Notes under the pieces: model-generated
Database searches by the model: none
What the model saw: the letters and a program-made list of their open reading frames with translations, nothing else
What the model was told of the DNA's origin: nothing
Origin: an uncultured Eubacteriales bacterium
GTDB taxonomy: Bacteria > Bacillota > Clostridia > Christensenellales > UBA1242
DNA length: 12,603 nucleotides
NCBI GenBank assembly: GCA_948787875.1
Contig: CAQFKO010000033.1
Coordinates: forward strand, 1-12,603
Direction: 5' to 3'
Position numbers and translations under genes: made by a program
In this document: piece by piece, positions 5,171 to 10,800 of the stretch
Numbering within the stretch: the stretch's first letter is position 1
Layout of the letters: the number at the start of each line of letters is the position of its first letter

Positions 5171-5228
5171 AATAAAATGCCACACCCACAAGGTGTGGTT
5201 TTTTATTGGTAAAAATTGTTCGCTAAGA
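5171..5228 (+). repeat. Direct repeat copy 2 (terminator block)
   Basis: This is the second copy of the block at 4962-5018, starting AATAAAATGCCACAC and ending GCTAAGA. The sequences on either side of the two copies are unrelated. Confidence 0.85.
5180..5204 (+). terminator. Intrinsic terminator (repeat copy 2)
   Basis: CCACACC (5180-5186) and GGTGTGG (5192-5198) form a perfect 7-bp stem with loop CACAA and six following T residues. It would end the candidate small RNA or any tRNA read-through. Confidence 0.88.
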
Positions 5229-5283
5229 TTTTATGGTGACAAATTGGTTATGTTTATGTGGTTTATATAAAATTTAAAAAAGA

Positions 5284-5313
5284 AAAAACGAACTGATAAT
5301 TATGTTCGTTTTT
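5284..5313. terminator. Bidirectional terminator
   Basis: AAAAACGAAC (5284-5293) and GTTCGTTTTT (5304-5313) are a perfect 10-bp inverted repeat with a 10-nt loop. The T/A runs at both ends make it usable in both directions. It is best placed to end the leftward operon that finishes at 5407. The 93 bp between it and that gene show nothing else. Confidence 0.85.
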
Positions 5314-5406
5314 ATTGATTAGATAGTAAAACTTAAAATATTTTGCGAGTGATAATTTGGTTGGCTTGTTATTTAATATTTAAGCTTTTGGAAGTATATG
5401 AGTAAT

Positions 5407-6108
5407 TTAAGACTTATACAATCTATAAAAAAGCTTTTCGTCTGTAAGTTTTATAACTTTGTTTATGAGCCTTTTTAGCAGATTTAAGTCAAACATTTTG
5501 CAACTGAAAATATCAATTCGCAGATTGTTTTTGCTAAGTTCAAGAGCAATGTGACTTTCGGCAATTGCAATGAAAAGCAAGGTGCGATTTTCATTTTTTA
5601 AAACGGTAGGCGAAATAATTGGTGTCATTCCCACTTCTTTTATTATGCTTTCTTGTAAACGAATAAGGCTGTCGGTATCAAATTTTTTCTTTGGCTTTCC
5701 AAAGCAAATATAATGAGGTCCAAAAATATGTTTATTAATGTTTTCAGATATGGTTTCGTCGGTATTTATCAATATATTTTCTGTTCCACAATACTTTTTT
5801 GAATTTTTTATAAAGATTTGATTGTCAAATTCTTGATCGTTTGATATTACATCTAAATATGCGATTTTTCTTTTCTCGAAAATATGCAATGTGCAATAGC
5901 CACCTTCAAAAAATGCATAGCAACTTACGCCGGCATCTCTTTTTACTTTTCCATGATAGTAGGGGATTAAAACGGGTTTTTGAATTTCTTTTAAATTTGC
6001 AAGGCTAAGAAGTTTGTCCATAAATGTATAGATTTCAATTAAATTATTTAATCCATCTTTTGTATCAATCAAGTCAATTGATAAATATTTAATATTTTTT
6101 TGTGACAC
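5407..6108 (-). CDS. Two-domain SpeD-like protein (AdoMet decarboxylase family, tandem halves)
   Basis: SpeD enzymes self-cleave at Glu-Ser to make a pyruvoyl cofactor and decarboxylate S-adenosylmethionine for polyamine synthesis. Numbering from GTG 6108 gives 233 aa. The C-terminal half (about 130-230) begins GPHYICFG and has AESHIALE then LRIDIFSC, matching family ESH...IDIFTC: cleavage pair E184-S185, Cys203 kept, but the His five after the Ser is Glu190. The N-terminal half (about 5-95) has GGYCTLHIFEKRKIAYLDVIS-like sequence: that histidine is kept (H74), while the Ser is Gly69 and the Cys is Asn89. So it is a tandem, diverged SpeD pair; activity is uncertain. The frame extends to GTG 6192, but only GTG 6108 has a ribosome site (AAGGAG, 6 nt), at the domain's start. 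It is the last gene of the leftward immA/repressor operon. Confidence 0.7.
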   Translation of the reverse strand: MSQKNIKYLSIDLIDTKDGLNNLIEIYTFMDKLLSLANLKEIQKPVLIPYYHGKVKRDAGVSCYAFFEGGYCTLHIFEKRKIAYLDVISNDQEFDNQIFIKNSKKYCGTENILINTDETISENINKHIFGPHYICFGKPKKKFDTDSLIRLQESIIKEVGMTPIISPTVLKNENRTLLFIAIAESHIALELSKNNLRIDIFSCKMFDLNLLKRLINKVIKLTDEKLFYRLYKS

Positions 6109-6182
6109 AGTAAGCTCCTTGTTCACCAAGAGTAATTTTTTGGTGATTATATTATTGTCTTTTAAATGTTTTTTATAAATAA

Positions 6183-6212
6183 ACTTCGCCACTTGTTTTA
6201 AAGCTGCGAAGT
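6183..6212. promoter_or_regulatory. Intergenic hairpin between immA-like and speD-like genes
   Basis: ACTTCGC (6183-6189) and GCGAAGT (6206-6212) are perfect 7-bp arms with a 16-nt loop. The alternative GTG start at 6192-6190 would lie within the loop. There is no T run on the minus strand, so it is more likely a processing or attenuation structure than a terminator. Confidence 0.4.
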
Positions 6213-6220
6213 GATAGTTT

Positions 6221-6856
6221 TTATGGGGTTTTGTTATTGCACTTTTTATAAAAATTTATAAATGATTCAAATTGAACCTTGACCTTTTCTTCATTGGGAT
6301 CGGTATAAAATTTGTTTCGCTTTTTTACAAGTTCTAATCTGTTATATCTGTAATTTGCGGAAATTTCACTGACCTCGCATAACTTAGAAAGTTCTTTTGC
6401 ACTGCTTACTTTGCACTCGTGAATAACGCACATTGGCATTAAAAGCCTTGTTGCAAACATATTAGCTTCCTGCTCTCTGTTTTCTATGGGTGCGGAAAAA
6501 TGATTTAAAATTATGTGCCCGATTTCGTGCGCAATGGTATATCTTTGAATATTTTTGGGCAGACTGTCGTTATAAAAAATTATGTATTGATTGTTTGGGG
6601 TGAGTTCAACAAACCCCAAGTTTTTGTCCATCAAAAGTTCATATTCACCAATACCAAGTTGCTTTAATTTTGAATATTTAACAAGATTCCAATCATTGTG
6701 TTTTAATATAATTTCAAGATTAATGGGAAGAGAAGAGAGTTTATTTTTAATAATAAAATCTCTTGATAAGTGGCTGATGTAATAATATTGCTTTTTTGTT
6801 AAGTTGTTTTTATTGCTTTTTCTTTCTGCAAAAATGTTTGTTCTTCCAATAATCAT
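6221..6856 (-). CDS. ImmA/IrrE-family metallopeptidase
   Basis: This 211-residue zinc protease belongs to the family whose characterised member ImmA of ICEBs1 cuts the repressor ImmR, switching on the element after DNA damage or cell-cell signalling. The zinc motif HEIGH is at 110-114, within TIAHEIGHIILNH, and the third ligand lies in REQEANMFATRLLMP (127-141, probably E130), which also carries the family's EANxFAxxLLMP signature. The N-terminal 50 residues are family-typical helical sequence; the C-terminal 60 are Lys-rich and variable. The ATG lies 8 nt after the stop of the repressor gene, with no clear ribosome site, suggesting translational coupling. Its likely substrate is the adjacent repressor; that is inference from the known pair. 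Confidence 0.92.
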   Translation of the reverse strand: MIIGRTNIFAERKSNKNNLTKKQYYYISHLSRDFIIKNKLSSLPINLEIILKHNDWNLVKYSKLKQLGIGEYELLMDKNLGFVELTPNNQYIIFYNDSLPKNIQRYTIAHEIGHIILNHFSAPIENREQEANMFATRLLMPMCVIHECKVSSAKELSKLCEVSEISANYRYNRLELVKKRNKFYTDPNEEKVKVQFESFINFYKKCNNKTP

Positions 6857-6864
6857 AAGTTAGG

Positions 6865-7179
6865 TTAGTCATTATTATTTGCCATTGTTTCGGCCAGCTG
6901 TGCGATTGCATTTAATTTATCTTCGCTAAGTTGGAATTTGGTATATGAACCATTGCTTCCTATTATTGTTATTGTATTTTTTTCTTGGTTATCTAACAAA
7001 TAGTCAACAGAAACTTTGAATTCTTTTGATATTTTAGACAACGTTGCGGTATCAGGTTCTCTCTTATTTACTTCCCAAAGCCCGACTGCTCCTGTTGAAA
7101 CACCAAGCGTTTTTGCCAATTGTGTTTGAGTTAATTTTGCATTTCTTCTAAGACCCCTGATTTTTTGACCTATATTCAT
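6865..7179 (-). CDS. XRE-family repressor (ImmR-like partner of the metallopeptidase)
   Basis: The 104-residue protein has an N-terminal Cro/CI helix-turn-helix (about 5-62): GQKIRGLRRNAKLTQTQLA, the recognition helix around VSTGAVGLWE, the NKREPDTATL turn and KVSVDYLLDN. Residues 68-104 form a short tail with NTITIIGSNGSYTKFQLS and a last helix (LNAIAQLAETMA), probably for oligomerisation. Start ATG 7179 has GAAGGGG about 6 nt upstream. The gene opens a leftward operon with the protease and the SpeD-like gene, and faces a sigma-like gene across a 191-bp region rich in inverted repeats. By analogy with ImmR it should repress the divergent promoter and control its own. Confidence 0.92.
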   Translation of the reverse strand: MNIGQKIRGLRRNAKLTQTQLAKTLGVSTGAVGLWEVNKREPDTATLSKISKEFKVSVDYLLDNQEKNTITIIGSNGSYTKFQLSEDKLNAIAQLAETMANNND

Positions 7180-7202
7180 AACATACCCCTTCTTTTGTTT
7201 AT

Positions 7203-7231
7203 ATTATAACATATTGTATATTTTTATGCAA
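7203..7231 (-). promoter_or_regulatory. Leftward extended -10 promoter of the repressor operon
   Basis: On the minus strand TTGCAT (7231-7226), a 17-nt spacer and TATAAT (7208-7203) preceded by TGT form an extended -10. The imperfect operator 7212-7233 covers its -35 and spacer. Confidence 0.6.
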
Positions 7232-7233
7232 TA
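7212..7233. promoter_or_regulatory. Candidate repressor operator O1 (imperfect inverted repeat)
   Basis: TATTGTATA (7212-7220) and TATGCAATA (7225-7233) are inverted with one mismatch and a 4-nt spacer. The ATATTGTATA at 7211-7220 recurs exactly at 7262-7271. Confidence 0.5.
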
Positions 7234-7261
7234 ATATATCAAAATAAGTCGAAATTTTATG

Positions 7262-7273
7262 ATATTGTATACA
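7262..7273. promoter_or_regulatory. Candidate repressor operator O2
   Basis: The second exact ATATTGTATA (7262-7271) overlaps the perfect palindrome TGTATACA (7266-7273). TGTATA is the core shared with the sites at 7215 and 7348. Confidence 0.45.
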
Positions 7274-7284
7274 TATTGAAGCAA

Positions 7285-7303
7285 TTGCAACAATCTGTTG
7301 CAA
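7285..7303. promoter_or_regulatory. 8-bp perfect inverted repeat TTGCAACA / TGTTGCAA
   Basis: The arms 7285-7292 and 7296-7303 are exact complements with a 3-nt spacer, just upstream of the rightward -35. Its sequence differs from the TGTATA sites, so a second regulator or an activator site is possible. Confidence 0.5.
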
Positions 7304-7308
7304 AATTG

Positions 7309-7337
7309 TTGTTTATATTTATTTTACATGCTATTAT
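7309..7337 (+). promoter_or_regulatory. Rightward extended -10 promoter of the sigma-like gene
   Basis: TTGTTT (7309-7314), a 17-nt spacer and TATTAT (7332-7337) preceded by TGC form an extended -10. Transcription would start near 7344, just before operator O3. Confidence 0.55.
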
Positions 7338-7346
7338 TATAACAGA

Positions 7347-7359
7347 ATGTATAATACAT
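7347..7359. promoter_or_regulatory. Candidate repressor operator O3 (13-bp palindrome)
   Basis: ATGTAT-A-ATACAT is a perfect palindrome lying between the predicted start site and the ribosome site of the gene at 7371, a position suited to blocking the rightward promoter. Confidence 0.5.
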
Positions 7360-7370
7360 AGGAGAAAATT

Positions 7371-7814
7371 ATGAGAAAGAGTGAAATTATTACGGAGCTT
7401 GAAAGTTATAAATATGAGTATCAGTACTTTCAGGAAAAGTCAAAGGAGATTGAAAAATTAAAGAAAGAAATTCAAAAATCTTATGACAGACTTTCGCAAA
7501 TGAAAGAAAATAAAATCGATACTTTTGAACTTAACAAGCAAATTGAAAGGATTATTGAAAAACAAACAAGGGAAGAGGATGCCTTGCTGATTATTATTTC
7601 AAAAAAGCAAGAAATAGAAAACAAAATAAACCGACTTCCTCAGCCATATAAAAATATTTTGTTTTTAAAATATATAAACCTTAACACTTTTGACGAAATT
7701 GCTCTTAAAATGAACTATTCAACCAAAAGAATTTATCAATTGCATAAAATCGCACTTCAAATTTATTGTGATAATTCGGGCAACGAAAGATTAGCACAAA
7801 TTAGCAAAAGTTAG
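7371..7814 (+). CDS. Small coiled-coil protein with sigma-70 region 4-like C-terminus
   Basis: The 147-residue protein begins with a long charged helix (about 1-80, rich in Lys/Glu with heptad-like Leu/Ile) likely to form a coiled coil. The end (about 82-132) reads INRLPQPYKNILFLKYINLN, then a helix-turn-helix DEIALKMNYSTKRIYQLHK, the layout of sigma region 4 and of phage late-gene activators of the ArpU/DUF1492 type. Such proteins in Firmicutes mobile elements activate transcription of downstream genes. The ribosome site GGAG lies 8 nt before the ATG. It is divergent from the repressor, and its stop is 58 bp before the RHS gene. Inference: it is released by loss of the repressor and activates the RHS gene. 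The helix-turn-helix call is good; the sigma-like role is moderate. Confidence 0.75.
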   Translation: MRKSEIITELESYKYEYQYFQEKSKEIEKLKKEIQKSYDRLSQMKENKIDTFELNKQIERIIEKQTREEDALLIIISKKQEIENKINRLPQPYKNILFLKYINLNTFDEIALKMNYSTKRIYQLHKIALQIYCDNSGNERLAQISKS

Positions 7815-7837
7815 AAAGCATTAGAATTTTGTTACCT

Positions 7838-7843
7838 TATAAT
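7838..7843 (+). promoter_or_regulatory. Possible -10 box of the RHS gene
   Basis: A perfect TATAAT (7838-7843) lies about 30 nt before the RHS ATG, but no recognisable -35 exists at 16-19 nt upstream. It may need an activator such as the sigma-like protein, or the gene may be read through from 7371. Confidence 0.35.
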
Positions 7844-7872
7844 GTAATCATAATCACAAAAGGAGGAAGATT

Positions 7873-10800
7873 ATGATTAAAATAATTGATAAGGGTGAAA
7901 ATGTCAGTTTGCAACAAGAACAACAGGCAATAAATATTTTATATTGTCCGTCTTTTTTGAGCAGAGATGATATTAAGGTTAAGCAAGCTGTTTTGCAATT
8001 GGATCTTAATTTCTTGAACAAAAATTTAAAATACGAAGTTTTATATTTGGACGAAGTTTTAGGCAAAAGTTATACTGTGGATATTATTGACGGCTCGTCG
8101 GCGGGCAGAGTTTGTGTTGATATTTCGGACGAATTGCAAACAGTTTTGAGCAATAAAAAAGCTTCGGCAAATTTTAAGATTGTTAATGCCGGACCTGAAA
8201 ATGTGGAAATTTTGTCAAACAGTGCAAAGGTGTTTGCCGAGAATTACAGCAAAAAAGAGCCATTTGAAACCGCGAGCTATGATTTTGATTGCAAGCGTGC
8301 CGGAAAAGGAAGAGTAAATTTGTTTACGGGAGAACTTGAATTTGTTCATAATGATCTAGCTGGAGACCAAAGTGTTCTTCCCATAAAAATTGACCATGTT
8401 TATAATAATTTTTTGGCAAGAAAGAATAGCGACGAGGTTAATTTTGAAAACGGAATAGTAAATTTTGACAGCTTTGGTTGCGGAAAGGGGTTTAAACTTA
8501 ATTTTCAACAATATCTTGTTAAAGAAAGGGTTGAGCTAAAGAAAAGTGAAGAAAATGCCGAAAATAACAGTGACTTAAATCAAAAAGAGTATGGTATGCT
8601 AAGTGACGGAAAATCTGCGGGAAAGTTTACTTATATTGATGCAATGGGAAAACATATTGAATTTTTGGAAAGATTTAGTTATGTTGATAATTTGGGCAAT
8701 ACAGTTTATTTGAAAGCTTCTGAAGTTAAAATTATGCAAGATGGAAAACTCAGCGCTATTGAGAATTCCAAAAACGGCGAAGCCTTGGTTTATAATACCT
8801 CGGAAGGAAAGATGGTTTCGGTTAAGCATGAATTTGTTTCAAATTCAAAACTTGGTTTGACAACAAGGTTTGAAGATATTATGGGACTTGAATTAATTGA
8901 ACAAGATATTGAAGAAATTGCTAATTTAAAGGCTGAAATAAAGAATATAGAAGACGGCAAAAAAGAAATCGAAAACAATATTTTGAGTCTTTCAAATAAC
9001 AAACAACTTGCACTATCTTCCAAAGAGATAAACAAGCTTAATTATGAAAATCAAAAATTATCGCTAGCTAATGAAAGTCAGTTTATTGCCATTGAAAAGG
9101 GCAGAGACAAGTCTGAATATACAGAAACTATGATGGCAAATCGTGAGCGTTCGTTTGATATTAATTGCCAAGTTGCCGAGCTTACAAGTGATTATAACAA
9201 AGAGCAGTTTGATTATCAAAACAGTCAAGTGGGTTTGTCGCTTGAAGTTTTAAACAGCAAAGTAAAGCAATATGACATTTTGCTTCAGAAGAAAGTACAT
9301 CAACTTAAACTTTTGCAAAATCAAGTGCCTGTTCATTATTTGACAAGTGATGACGGGCTAGTTTTGGGTTTTGGTTTAACCGAAGACGAAAATATTTATC
9401 GCTTGGTTGTTATTGCAGACAATTATGAAAATGCAGTTTATATTTCTTATGACGAAAACAACAAAATTTCGAGCATCAAAACTACCGATTCAAAAACCAT
9501 TGACTTTGTTTATGAGGACGGCTATTTGTCACAAATATCAGACGCAAAAAACAGAAAAACAAAGTTTTTGTATTCTGACGGACTGCTTAGCAAAATTATT
9601 TATCCAAGCGGACATTTTTCTTGTTTTTCTTACATTAACGAAAGGCTTGTTGAGGTGCTTGAACCAAGTGGCTTTGGCGTTAAAATCGGCTATTGCAACG
9701 AAGGTGTTATGAGTGTGGAAGAGTTTGCTACCAAAAGTTTGATTGCTAAGGGAAACTATGTTGACAGTGCAGAGAGAATTAAACACAATTCGGTTAATAT
9801 TTCTTATCAAAATATTTATTCTGCCGAAATAAGAAATAATATCAGCAACAAAGTTGTGACTTATGTTTTTGATAAAAACGGAAAGGTTGTAACAGTTTAT
9901 GAGAACGCCTTTAAGCAAGGCGATTTACTTGGAAATGTTAATATTGCAAGTTATGACAGGGCGGGAGATAAAAAGGCATTTAAAATAAAAAATATTCAAT
10001 ATGCTGAAAATCTTCTTGACGGCTTAAACTTTGAAAATCAACCTGAAATTACGGTTTCTGATGACTATATTGGAAATGACTTTATTTGTGGCGAAAACGG
10101 TTTGCTTGTTGTGACCGATTCTGATACTATTCCTGTTGTTGATAACAATATTTATAGGCTTTTTGATAATTCGGTTGAAAGGTTCAGAAAAGCACTAAGG
10201 AGCGGTGAGGAAAGTTTTGAAGAAAATCAGCCAAATAACAACAATTCGCTTATTGTTAAAGAATTTGACGAGGAGCATTTGCAAAAAATTAAAAACTTAA
10301 AGGTTTTTGACTTTATTTTGTCGGCTTGGGCAAAGGCTGATGCGGGCTGGGTAAATAGAAGATGCACGGATTACAGCGACAACGGTGTTGCGGACAATGG
10401 CTTGGAAAATGACGAAATTAACGATTTGTTAACAAAAAATATGGACAGCGAAAAGGCAGACAGACGTTTTGAACTGAGGGCGGAACTTACTTATGTTAAC
10501 GGCGAGCAAACAAAAACAGTTGAGCAGTTTTGCAGTTTTGATTGGCGAAACACAAATTGGCAATATTTGGCTTTGCCGGTAACGCTTAGCGAAAATCCTT
10601 CTGATGAGCTTGTGGGGCTTAGGTTGATTTTTGATTATTCAAAAAACATAAACTCGGCACAAGTTTTTGGAATGAAGCTGGAAGAGGGCTGTTGGGAATA
10701 TTGCGAGTTTGACGACGACAAAAATATTGTTTATGCCGAAAACAGCCGTTTGAATGAAATAACGACTTTTGAATATGACAACAAAAAGCTTGTTGTTCAA

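Noticed and set aside
4994..5191. 65-codon minus-strand frame across the candidate small RNA
   Set aside because: It spans the two terminator copies and structured hairpins, with no ribosome site; RNA structure explains the region better.
5007..5204. 6S RNA, SRP RNA or T-box leader
   Set aside because: Two short adjacent hairpins do not give the single long 6S rod with central bubble, there is no SRP GGAAGC-type tip, and there is no T-box AGGGTGGNACCGCG element or downstream synthetase gene.
4962..5228. Direct repeats as attL/attR of an integrated element at tRNA-Ile
   Set aside because: The repeats do not include the tRNA 3' end, only about 150 bp separate them, and no integrase is present. 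Local duplication is simpler.
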